DNA of 64,000 nucleotides from the NCBI GenBank assembly GCA_013397695.1, contig VYZI01000286.1, positions 434,001-498,000 of the forward strand. The letters are read 5' to 3'. The notes beneath the pieces were generated by a model. It was not told where the DNA came from. It searched no databases and was given only the letters and a program-made list of their open reading frames with translations. Shown in pieces: positions 36,715-48,400 of the stretch. How positions within the stretch are numbered: the stretch's first letter is position 1; the number at the start of each line of letters is the position of its first letter. The position numbers and the translations under genes are program-made. The stretch is from Centropus unirufus (taxonomy: Eukaryota; Chordata; Aves; Cuculiformes; Centropidae).

Positions 36715-37063
36715 GAGTCAACATTATCGTTGCTGAGGTTTTATGGTATGGGATATCCCTTTGGTCAATTCAGGTCAGCTGTCCTGGCTTAGTATACTCC
36801 CAACTCATTGCCCACCCCTACCTACTCATTGTCTGGGCAGCTACCATGAAGAAAATTAACTGTTAAAAAAAAATAGTGACAAAAAAGAAGTCTTGCCGTT
36901 GTGCAAGCCCCGCTCAGCAATAGCCAAAATGTTGGTGTGTTGTCAGCGCCATTAGTCACAGCCCCCAGCTTGGCACAATTTAGACTGCTATGAGGAAAGG
37001 TAAGCGTCTCGGCTAAACCCAGTACACCTTGCCAGAGTAGGATCCCTTCATAATCCATCACAT
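36715..37063 (-). mobile_element. LTR remnant of an avian endogenous retrovirus, TERT orientation
   Basis: The minus strand carries blocks typical of a common avian ERV LTR: ggctattgctgagc, cagttaattttcttcatggt plus agctg, ccaggacagctgac and tgaccaaagggatatcccat plus accat. Parts are rearranged and the ends are uncertain. No viral gene is present. It lies about 1.7 kb upstream of the TERT ATG. Confidence 0.7.
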
Positions 37064-37829
37064 CCTACAGTCTGAGTCATCATTGGCTAGGAGTTCTTCA
37101 GCCAATATAGCTAATCCTGGTTCTAGTTTCACCCTGAGGCTGCTGCTTGAGCTAGAGCCAGAGAGTCATATGCTGTTAATCCCTCCAGTCTAACCAGCTA
37201 CACAGTGTAATCTGTTTTTTTACAGCACCCATACCTGTCACAGCTTTCGTTTGCTGGGGAATGAAGCCTTGCATGACAGTGACTTGATCTTTTCTCTGCT
37301 GCGTCTTCAGCCTGGGCTGTCTTTACAGTGGTCTTAACCTCTAACTGGAGGTGCTATCGGTTTCTCTGTCCTGCTTCCTTTATTAAAGAGCTCATCTTGC
37401 AGTGGTGCGTGTGGGGTGGGGGAGCAACTCCTGTCTGGCACCGTTTTAATTACAGTTACCAGACTTGCATGGATCTGGCTCTGGCCACGTGTCTCTATCC
37501 CAGTCCTTCATATTTGCCTGTTTCTCCTTAAAACAGGCGTTTAGCCCTTCCTTCTCCTCCTCCATTTCCCTCCTCAGCAGCCATGGTCTTCATTGCAGCA
37601 GACACACCCTGCGCCGGTTAAACTTTGAACTTCTCCCTTCGATTCTGTTTAATCAAGGTTCAATGCTGCCTTTCACGCCTCAGTCCCAATGTTTCCTCCG
37701 CAACCTCTTTGATCCTTTTCTCGGCTCCTCGGCTGACAGCCAGCCCTGCCCAAGGGCATCACACTTTGCTCTTCCTCAGGCGCTTCCTCAGTTATTGCAT
37801 TGCCTTTCTGTATCAGAGAGTTTGAGGGA

Positions 37830-38405
37830 AATAGTTAATTTTCTTTATGGTAGCTGGTATGGAGCTATGTTTGGGATTTTTGCTGGGAACAGTGTGGATA
37901 ACAGGGATGTTTTTGTTATCCATGAGCAGTGTTTACACAGAGTCAAGGCCTTTTCTGCTTCTTACTGCCCCACCAGTGAGCAGGCTGGGGGTGCACAAGA
38001 AGTTGGGAGAGGACACAGCTGGAAAAACTAACTCTAACTGACCAAAGGGATATTCCATGTCATAGGGGATGATGTTCTCAACAATAAAACTAGGGGAGAA
38101 GCTGATGGGGGAGCTGCTGTTCAGGCACTGGCTAGGCATCTGCCGGCTGGCGGTGAGCAATTCTTGTCATTTGCATCACTTGTTTCTCTTGGGTTTTGTT
38201 TTCCTTTCTCTTTGTTATTAATTTTTTTCCTCACTTTCTTTTTTTTTTATGATTTCTTTTTAACGATGAAACTATTTTACTCTCAACCCACAAGTTTCTT
38301 TCTCACTTTTACCCTTCCGATTGTCTCCAAATCCCAGTGGGGGCGGGGGGAAGGAGAGTGAGCGGCTGTGTGATATTTAATTGCTGCCCAGTGCTAAACC
38401 ACAAT
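37830..38405 (+). mobile_element. Solo LTR of an avian endogenous retrovirus
   Basis: Plus-strand order matches the avian LTR family: ttaattttctttatggtagc, ttatccatgagcagtgttta plus cacagagtcaaggcc, gagcaggctgggggtgcaca, tgaccaaagggatattccat, an ataaaa-containing stretch, ctcaacccacaag, ttttacccttccgattgtct and a final gctaaaccac. The 5' limit is approximate. No gag, pol or env was seen beside it, so it is probably a solo LTR. It is inverted relative to the remnant 0.8 kb away. Confidence 0.85.
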
Positions 38406-41400
38406 ACCATGGGTTCATCCCCTACAGAACCACCACTTTCTGCGAGATGTGCTGACATGTTTCTGTTCACGCAGACAGGAATTGTAACTACCGAGACCTC
38501 CACACAAGCTCATTCCCTCTGGCGCAGACCTCAGCACAGCCCAGGTGTGCTCTGTCAAATTGCTCTCAGACTTTCACTCCCGCTTTAGTGCAGGAGATGC
38601 CTGGCACATCGACTAGTTTGCATCTAAATTTACTCTGCCAAAGTGCAGTGTCTGTGACCTTGTTACATGGGAAAGGTAGAGCAGAAAATGCGCACCCTGT
38701 TGGCTCCCTAAAATGTTTATTTACTTGATAGTCTTCACCTCACTGAAGTAGTATTTTTTTTCCGCTGTGTGAGTGCAGTCTCCAGTAGTAAAAGTTGAAT
38801 CAAAAAAGCAGTGCTCTTCCTGTACTGAAAGGGTGGGGAACCTGCTGGTAGTTAAGCAGGGGTCTTGATCAGACAGAGCGTCCTTACCTGAAGTTAATGC
38901 TGGAACCTTCTCTCCCCGTTATAATTTCTATCCTGTTCTAGCAGGGGACTCTTAGACCATCCTTTCTGCCTGTAATCCTCTCCATTTTTACCATATATAG
39001 GAGGTTTTTCAAACGTATTCTTTCATTTATATGTTCAGAAATTTGTTCTGCCTGGCCCCTTGGATGGCATTCCCAGTGACAATTAGTTGACCAGATGCAG
39101 CTCATCTGTCCGTTCTTCGGTGGTGGTTGGAACTGTGCTCTCAGTCCTATTCTTGGACCCCACAGGCGGGCCTGGTTACAATAAGTGTCACCCAGCTTTA
39201 ATATCTTAACCCTTTACACTCTAATCCAAGCTCCCAATCACACAGTGTGGTGTTACTACATAAGGAAAGGCAAGCGTCACTGTACATGGGTCTTTAAGGA
39301 AAGAAGAAAACCAGCATTTCCCTACAGAGGCTGCTTAATACCTGCCACCTACTGGCAAAAAATTTTTAACTTCTCAGCGCTAAGTTTCTATGTGCGCAGT
39401 AAGTAAGTTTACTTGGTGTTTGTGACTCGTTGTGGCAGAAGCATAGGCTGCTAACAACACAATATTAAGCAAGTCCTGTTCCTGTGGCAGAGGGATGGCA
39501 GTCCATGAGTGCTAAAACTTAGTAGCATCTAGAAATGGTCCAGTGGTGGAAAAGCTCTGGGTTAAGAGCTAATTCTGCCCCTAAAACACAAAGAACTGTT
39601 CTCAGCACTTATCTTGAGCTTGGTGAATCTAGGCGTTACTATTTCACTTCAAAGATGATCCATTCTGATAAGAAATTCTCAGCCTGACCCTAAAAAAAAG
39701 AGTTGGCAGTTAGCATTAGAGAAGGGAATATCCTTCTACTCTGCCGAGTCCTTCAGAGCTCTGCCCCAGTACTGTGATGCCTAGGGTAGAGTCCCAAGAA
39801 CGAACTATGGAACTGCGCTTAACATGGGAAAAAAGATGCTGGGGAAGAGTAATCTGAAAGAAGCAAAATATGTGATGCAGCTGATGGGTGAATGTAATAA
39901 TGGTTCCTTCAATTGGTCACATCATCAGAATGAAATGCTTGTTTTTTGTGCGAAATAAATTAGCCTTTGTTACTAGAGGATTCTCAGTCAAAGTCTGTGC
40001 TACCTTTAGAAATGAAAAAGTCAGCAGAAAAGAGCAGCTTTTTAAAAAAAAGATTGTTACAGGGTCAGAATAGCTATAGCTGATCAGCAGAAGACCCTTG
40101 GTTCCTCAGAGAGAAAACCAGAAAATTTAAGGGAATGCTTGGCACTCCAGCTAGAGTTATTTATAACCAATCATTTAAAAAATGGCATAACCTGAGAACA
40201 GTCTTTTTCCCTCCCCCTGCCCCCAAAGGGATTAATGTGTTTCTCTTTCTTTGTTCTAAACAATAGCTACCTTCTTGTTATTCTAGTTCTGTCAAGTGAC
40301 CAGTGGCTGAAGATAGGAGTAGTAAAGGACATGGATCCTTGTATCTTCAACTCTGCTTTTCAAACTGCTGGTGAGTGGAGGTTTTTGATAATAAGCAAAC
40401 AGATGCATGTTGTACTGGTAATCCTTACACATTTGGCATAACTAAAGTGGATCAGAGGTAGCTTGTGTAACCCTGCAGATCAATGCTTTCTGTGTTCTGA
40501 GCATCACGGAATCTAAGTCTCATTTGCCTTTTTTTTTTAGATCGCATGCTGCTTTGACACTGACCATCTGAGATCTCCAGGTTTAAGAAATGAGACAGCT
40601 TGAAACAACACAAATTCCTGGATTTTTTTTTTTTTCACTAGATCTTTGTAACAACTTCTGGGATGGCAGAGAGGGTGAGGTTAACCACTTCTTTCTCAAG
40701 CAAGTTAATGAAGGGCGCGTTGGTTCTACTAACTAGAATGCTGCTTTTTCCTTCCTGTTCTCACGGTCAGCAGTAGGCAAATGGAACACCTGCTTCTGAT
40801 GGAGGCTAAGAGGCAGATGTAGCAAAAGTTGAGAATTTCAGTATGAGAAATGCAAATCACTGAATCCAGTTGGAAAAGTAGATGCTGTGCTCTAGGAGAT
40901 CCTGTGGAAGTCAGTCCAAACGAGTTATCTATGACCATTCTTTGAGGTGAAGCTTGCAAGCAATGGAGATGGGCGATGGCAGGGGAGCAAGGAGACAAAC
41001 TGCTGGATAGCGGCTGCTGGGTAGCCACGAGCCAGGCATTGAGCAATACATAGCACTGGGCTGGAGCTGTGCCAGGCCTCATTTTCTGAATGAAGAGCGT
41101 AGCTGCACTTGTGAAGTGTAGGCTCGAGGGCTCTTTCTGCAAGGGCTAGCTGGTTCACCGGGCCACAGCATGATGAACCACGGCAAGGTAAAACCTGCCT
41201 GGCCTTAGGCTACTTGACATGGACTACTCTGTGGCTACAGAGGCAATTAATGCCTAATAAAAGTGTTCAGAGTGACCTCAAAGTCCAAAGTAAGAGCCTA
41301 TGAGTATTTGCAGGTGTATAAGACTCTGTTAGAGCAAGGACGGGAGGAAAAATCATCATAAAGGCAACCGTCGAAGACCTCTGTCGCAAATTAATGACTG

Positions 41401-44400
41401 TGGAGCTGCAGATGACGAAGGAGAACATTAGGGGACAGGACTCGAGATGCTGGTATATGCTATACCCAAAACATCTTGGTACAAGTTTTATGGGTACCAT
41501 ATGGCAAGAACTACAAGGACAGGCCACTGGCAAACAGAAAGCTGTGAGGAAGCAGGGTGAAGGTACCCTAGTCTTTAAACTGAACATAGACTACATAAGC
41601 CAGAATACCCCAGGGTTAAAGTGTTTGTCTTGATTCTGAAGTATTGTGTTCCTTTTGGTGCAGTTATACTCATCAGGGTGGTGGTTAGAGTAAAAAAAAA
41701 AACAAAACAAAAAAAACCCCACAATACAGGATTTTGAAGGATCTGATAAAAGGAGCAGCAAGAATTGCAAAAGGAAGAACTGAACCAAACTGATTTACTC
41801 CAGCTATCCTTAGGAAGCATAGAACATGGATGAAGGCATGAGACACATTGGTTTCTTCTCCGTACTAAGAAAAAATTCTTAAATGTTTCTGTTATCAGTG
41901 GAAAAGTGCATTGATCTTTACAGACACAGAAACAAACATCTTCTAGTATAAGAGGGGAAGCAGTCAGGGACTGTCAGTGGGCTTCTGGGAAAGCTGGGCT
42001 TCTTTCTGCCTTTATTTCTCATCTCCTACAGTTAGACCTATTCACTCGGATGGTTTCACATGCATGATGATCAGGAGAGCCTGATAGGTCTGTAAGGGAC
42101 CTAAGGGTAAAAGATGCTGTGCTGGCACATGATACCCTCCTAACGTCCCTTCCCACCTGCATTATTTTAGGTCTTACGATATTGAAAAAAACATAAGCTG
42201 TAATGTGAACAGGACTGGCATTACTAATAACCATGTCTCACTTCCTCAATGCGAGATTCATCTTCTGATGGAAAAAACTGGAAAACATGATCTGCAAAAG
42301 CAGACAAATTACAGAATTATCTGTCTTGATGCTTCTGGTGCTGAGCTGCACATGCTGGAGCTGACACTTGCTGGAGTGCAATGCTGTGTGAAAAAGAGAA
42401 GATACAGTGATGCCACAGCACAGGCAATGCACACAGCAGCTGCTCCAGCAGCGACAGAAGAGCAAACTTGTGCTCTGCTGGCAAGGAAAATGGCACGCTG
42501 CTGCCCATTTTGTAATTCAGCTAGTCCTACTGCGCCAGGGGAAAAAGAATAGTTATCTCTTTGATAACAGGGTGAACAGCAGGCAAAGATGAGCCAGAAA
42601 TTACGTGGTATGGAACTGGAAGAACTGTGTGGGAGTACAGCACAGCCTCCACAACAGTCAAGAGGCAAAGCCACAGGTTGTGTACACCCACGGAAAGTGA
42701 CACCAGCTGCCTTCCTGCACTGAAGTCCTTAGAAAATCATGACCGCAACGTTTCCACGCACCAAGTACTGTGCAAGAGTACCTTCCAGAAGCCCAAGATG
42801 ATTTTTCCTCTAAATAGCCCCCACCAGCCCCCAAATGACTGTAATCTTTTCCCTTCCAAAGCCATCTCGAGCCTAATGAAGATGAGAATGGAAGGTGGTA
42901 ACCACAGTTGCTTACCAGAGTTAAACTTACCAGAAGTGAGAAGTTCTTAAGTTAGTCTTGAACTCTTAAAACAGATCACAGATGCTGAGAATCCAGCATG
43001 AGCTGCAAGACCTTCAGTGAAATCTTCTATACAGGAAGTTTTTTTCCTCCATCAACCACACATAGAACCGCATTTCTCTTTTAAGTTGATGTCATTTCCA
43101 CAACCAGGAAGTTAAAACATTTCATTTAATATCTCCAAAGTTACACCGCTTACACAGATTTTCACCATCTTTCCAACAGCAAAAAGTAGCTTTCTATCCT
43201 GTATTCCAAGTCTTTTCTTTGGAAATGGAATGCACGAAACAATGATTTGAACAAGAAAACCTCACTAATTTTAAAGGAATAAAATGCTCTAATTTTATAT
43301 CCTTTTTGACTACTGTACATATTATGAGGTCACTGTCATCAGAAGTGCAAGACAGAAGAAAAATAAACTCACAGTATATAAAGGTGCAAGAGTGATTTTT
43401 CAACAGCTAATTATAAGAAAACATGTGATCGAACATTAGAAATACCCAAATATGGTATCCTGGACTTTCAGAAGTTATTCTAGAAGAAACAGTAATTTGA
43501 CTGTTTTGAAACAGCACAAGGAGGGAACTGGTATATGCATTATTTATATCAGGAAAAAGTTTCATGCACTCATATTCAACTATTAGGATTAAATCAGCAT
43601 CCCAAATTAGTTTGCTTAACAGCAAAGAGCTCCTTCCAAACAAATAAAAAACAGGTACAAGATACAGTAAATGCAACCCAGGTTTTGCATAGGTGTTTTA
43701 TGCTAAAATCAACAGTCCTCTTCAGTTCCAGTTAACGGTGTAGAGACCTTAACATGAACATGAGTTAAATGTTCACTTCAAGGCTCCTTTCTACCGCTGG
43801 TAGCAGGTAGGGAGGACTTCAGTATAAGAAAGAGCATAGAGCATGACACAAGGGCTCAGGCACACTTCTGTACCTTACTGGGATCCAAGTGTTTATATGT
43901 TCAGACTTCTTCAGAACTGGACAAAATCCACTTTATAAAGTAGACTACAGGAGTAGAGCTATCATTCAAAGTTATTAAACCAATTTGTCATTGATTGAAA
44001 ACATTAAAAAGCAATATAATAAAAACAAATAAAATAATTACTGTTAATGTGTAAACTTACCGACCAGAGCAAAACTAGAACTGGGAACTAGAATTGTGCC
44101 TTTCAGATTTTTTTTCAGTTGAGTTTTATTTGCTGCTGAAAGGAATGCATTCTGTATTCCACTTACTGTTACCATGAAATATGCTCTTGAAAACCTAGAA
44201 CCATGGTTTCTAGATATAGCTGTGAGGTTTGAATTTAGATGTAAGAATTCAATCTGATTATTTTTACTTATTTGAAAGAAACAGATGAAAAATATCTCCC
44301 TTAATGAACTGTTCCCATGAACACAGATTTTAAATTGTGTGAAGATACCCGATCTTCATCAGGTTGTATTTTTTCTCTTTATCCAGCTAATTTGTTGTAC

Positions 44401-44920
44401 CTGTGTTGTATTTTCTACATGAATGATGTGTTTCATCTTACAAATACAATGGGGCAGGGAGGGAGGGTGGAAAGACCATGGAATTACTCCCTTTGAAATA
44501 AGAGAGAATTAGCCTAGTAGGTCACTGGGGTACCACATGATGAATAAATTTAAGATGTGTTAAGAGACTTTCCTAGCTCATAACAATGATTTGCATTTAT
44601 GAATACCTGCTATGCCAAGAAATCTGAAGGTTTGTCAACAATGCAGAAGGATTTACAACAACTTAGATACATATTGAAAGAAATCACATTACAGTTTTTT
44701 CAAGACAACTGAGGCCCTCTGCCATGTTGTGGACAAGAACTTGGCAGAATCTGAATTTTAACAACCCCATCTCTCATCTTGTATTTCCAACAAAATTTTT
44801 TTAAGCTATGAACTTAAATGCCCACATAAAACGTAGAACTTTAATTGCAATTTTTAGAATTTCCATTATCTTCATTATCAAACGAGAATGATTTGTAATC
44901 CAATGTTATACATTTTATTT
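38406..44920. other. Intergenic region between TERT and CLPTM1L
   Basis: About 6.5 kb with no recognised exon, RNA gene or clear transposon. Open frames near 40.7-41.2 kb and 42.2-42.7 kb, on both strands, show no family resemblance. A G-rich run (ggggcagggagggagggtgg) lies near 44452-44471. Confidence 0.5.
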
Positions 44921-44923
44921 TTT

Positions 44924-44929
44924 GACAGC
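44924..44929 (-). terminator. CLPTM1L: Candidate CLPTM1L poly(A) signal
   Basis: TTTATT on the plus strand is AATAAA on the gene strand, about 410 bases after the stop. It is the first canonical hexamer; another lies at 44125-44130. Confidence 0.45.
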
Positions 44930-45338
44930 CTCCGGTTTGGCAATAATGCTCAATTCTGCTGAAACATACTGGCTTGTTTCTTCACCTTTCATAACCTAGT
45001 GGCTGGGACACCATACTTCCAGTTAGTTGAGTTGTCTTAAAAATGTAGATTTGGATATTAATCGCAATGGTCAGGACACTAAGGCTTTCACCGAAGAGTA
45101 GTTTAAATGCAGGAAGTTTGTTTTATCTGGCAGACTGCAGACCTTGTGAGGACAAAAGAAGATCTTGAAATAAGAGCATATCAAAACTAGATTTTGGCAA
45201 TATAGAAGATGTATTGTCCATGTAGTTCTGTCATAAGCTTTAAAAATACTCTTATTAAATAAGTTTTTCCTTCCTTAAGACAAGATAATACATGAAGTCA
45301 GTAAGAGTCCAGGGGTCAGTATCTTCTTCAATTCTTAG

Positions 45339-45423
45339 TTATTCTCTATGAGCTTTTTTTTTTGGTTTTTCTTCATAAGATTCTCCATACTCATTCACTC
45401 TGCTCTTATCCACAGGATAAAGC
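45339..45423 (-). CDS. CLPTM1L: CLPTM1L last coding exon
   Basis: 85 bases: LYPVDKSRVNEYGESYEEK followed by PKKKAHRE and TAA (45341-45339). The three lysines come from a run of ten A on the gene strand. Confidence 0.93.
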
Positions 45424-48400
45424 CTAGCAGAAAAAAAAAACCAAATAATCAAGTTACAGTATTGTCTGCTACCTGGAGGAATTAAGCAGTTCTGAGCTAC
45501 TTAATTTAAAAGTGAACTTCTTTTCTTGTCATATTCTCTATTCCCATTGGTGGCAAAACCCACAAGAGTTTTAAACAGTGGCTACAGATGCATCAGTTTC
45601 TTCACATTCAGGCTTAACCAGTGGTCACATAACAGTGCTTCTTAAGAGACATATTAGCTTCTCCTAAAGCATGGCTGGAATATTTCTCAAGCAATCCAGG
45701 ATACCTCTCAAACTTGAAACCAGTGTTCAGCCTGTATCAGAAGTTGCTGAGCTCATAATTTCTACAAATGTATCTTGGAAGGGGACATATTTTACTATGC
45801 TTCTATGCAATCATATAAACCCAAACCTGAAGTTCTCCATTAGTATTAATGATAAGACGTATGCATCCATATATTCTGGTAAAATGTGAACTAGGTCTAA
45901 AATTCTTGTTTGCTCCAGACCTAAATATTTATTCTTGGGAACAAGAATACACTTTCTGTAGCTTAACTTATGAACAATATTTCCACGTATTGCATATAGC
46001 CGCCCTCTTCATCCAGTTTTAGTTACTTAAAGAATGTGAAACTTGCCAGACATTCAACTTATAAGAGAGCCTGATTATCTAGTTTCCAACCATAAGTTAA
46101 GAGGAAAGCGGAGCAGGGCATCCCCCATCAGAAAACATCCTTTGCTAGTGCTTCCCAGAGTAAACATGCCTCAGATACTGAGTATATATGTAGGCATGTG
46201 GCCCCTTAGCAAGGGGGGAAAAAGCCCAGAACTCCTAAGAGGATTTGTGAATACAGGCTTGAGAGAGTTGGTCTCCTTCACCTCACTTTAGGCCTTCGTG
46301 TTTCCAGTTAATTTTTTTTTTCTTTTGTAACTTGCAAATGTTAAACTATCTGCTGAAAAGGAGGACTGCAGACAGGAGGAAGGAAAAAGTAATTGACAAA
46401 AACACTGAGTGCTGGGAGAAAGAGGAATTTCTTGAGTACTCTCTTAGCATGACAAAAAGGGTCCAGGGATGCTGTCAGTCATGGGAAAGCACTTTGTTCT
46501 TAATTGTACCGAATTCTCCTCTTCAGGGTCCCCTGCTTAACACTCCCTTCATTAGTTATATACAAAAGTACCATTATGCACACCTACATACACATACTAT
46601 GTATTACTATGGTATAAAAGATTTGAGATAGACTTTAAATAGAATATTTCATATTTCTTATTGCTATAAAGACTGAAATTGTAGTGTTGTCAAAATTATC
46701 ATGAATATTAAAGAAAGGCATACCATCTTTGGTAAAGATAGACCAGGAACACAACATCATCTCTAAAGCACGCCAGCCTATGAGACGTTGGCATAGTGAT
46801 GATAAAAGCAAATATATCATCAATAAAGGTGTTGAATGCCTAGAAATAAGAGAAGTACATTTCAGTTAACTGTGAAGAAAGGAAGTCATCTATCATACAA
46901 AGCTACAGGAAACAGGCTTCGTTGAACTATATTTCTCAGTAGGAACAAAAACTATTTTCATATTTATAACAATACTTAAGTGTTATGCTGCAAAACTCAT
47001 TAATGCAAACTTTAAAGTCCCTTTTTTTTTAATGAAGCCCATAAGGTCTACTCCAGACATCCAGAGTATTGTTGCATGGTGGGGGGGTGGGAACATGGAT
47101 TCAACTTCAGTGAAACCGTTAAAAGAAACTGGCAAAACCCTTTAATTTAGTCATTACAAAGAAGATTCACAAAATGTCAGTTCATTTTCATTTTCTGCAG
47201 GAATTTCAGACTTCTATAAAACCTTTTTAATTTTCTGCTCTTAGAGTCTTGGAAGGATTTGAAAATATTTTCAGAGTTCTCCTCCATCAATTATCTGAGG
47301 CATAATTTTCTAAAACCATTCCCATCCAACTAGGCAGACAATAGGATCTGTTTCTGAAGCAACAATGAAATATTTTCTCACTACTACTTCTTAAGTGAGA
47401 AAGTTTAAATTTGAAGACATCGAAGACTTGGGCAACAAGCAGGAAGAGCTGGAGGCTACCGTGCAACTAGAAGGCTATGATCTAGTTGCCATTACAAAAA
47501 CTTGGTGGGATGAATCCTATGACTGGAGTGTGGCTATTGAGGCTACAGGCTGTTTAGAAGGGACAGACCAGGAAGGAGGGGTGGAGGTGTTGCCCTCTAA
47601 ATCAGGAAATGGATGGAGCGTGAATAACTGTCTTTGAAGGGTAGCTATATATGTACAGGCTGAAAGCTTGTGGGCCAGAAGACCGAGGCAACAAAAGGAA
47701 CCTTGTGGTTCCAGCAAATATTCACTGTTCGTTGACATCTTAGTCAGTAACATGGCTTCTCCTTTCAATGTAAACAAGCTGTCCAGTAATCCATACCATA
47801 CCATACCCTAACAAGGGGGAAACAAGATGTATACCTTAAGCAGAGAGGGACTCACTCTTTCAATATGAACCAATCTTTACATGATGAAGCAAAGCATCAG
47901 AAGATGGGGTGTTGGACAGGAAAGAGTTAAATTTTTTTTTAAATTGTAAATTTAAATTGTAAATCGTAAATTTAAATTGTAAATTGTAAACTAAAAAATT
48001 AGTTACAACAGGAAAGCTCTTTCTGGCAAGTCAAAACAAACACATCAATCTGATGAGATCAAAGAATATGGATGGCATTTATCAAGCCTTTGCAAAGGTT
48101 TGTCATGGAAGAAAAAAAATACTTGGCAAGTCGGAAGAGGCACAAAAAAAAAAAACCAAAAAAACCTTGGCAAGGAGGAAAAGATGGCCTTTCCAAGTCA
48201 ACACCCAAGGGAGTGATCCTGCAGTGATGAAAGGAAGGAAAAGCTAAATGCTTCATCCTTCAGGCTCTTAGGCAGCCCTCACAAGCCACAGAACAGTATT
48301 CACTGTAGCTGGTTTTCTTTTCAGATGGCCTCATTTGAACATACTCCTCATAAAAGTATAAAGACCACAAATTGTAAAGTCTACAGAAACTAGAGCTAAA

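Noticed and set aside
40284..40370. Possible exon between ttattctag and gctg|gtgagtgg
   Set aside because: Splice-like ends alone are common by chance, and no coding or conserved partner exon was found.
40729..41158. 137- and 77-codon minus-strand frames
   Set aside because: No family resemblance. They overlap in different frames in intergenic DNA.
42205..42674. Open frames of 115 codons (+) and 121 codons (-) overlapping each other
   Set aside because: No recognisable domain, splice context or codon bias. Overlap on both strands suggests chance in a region low in stops.
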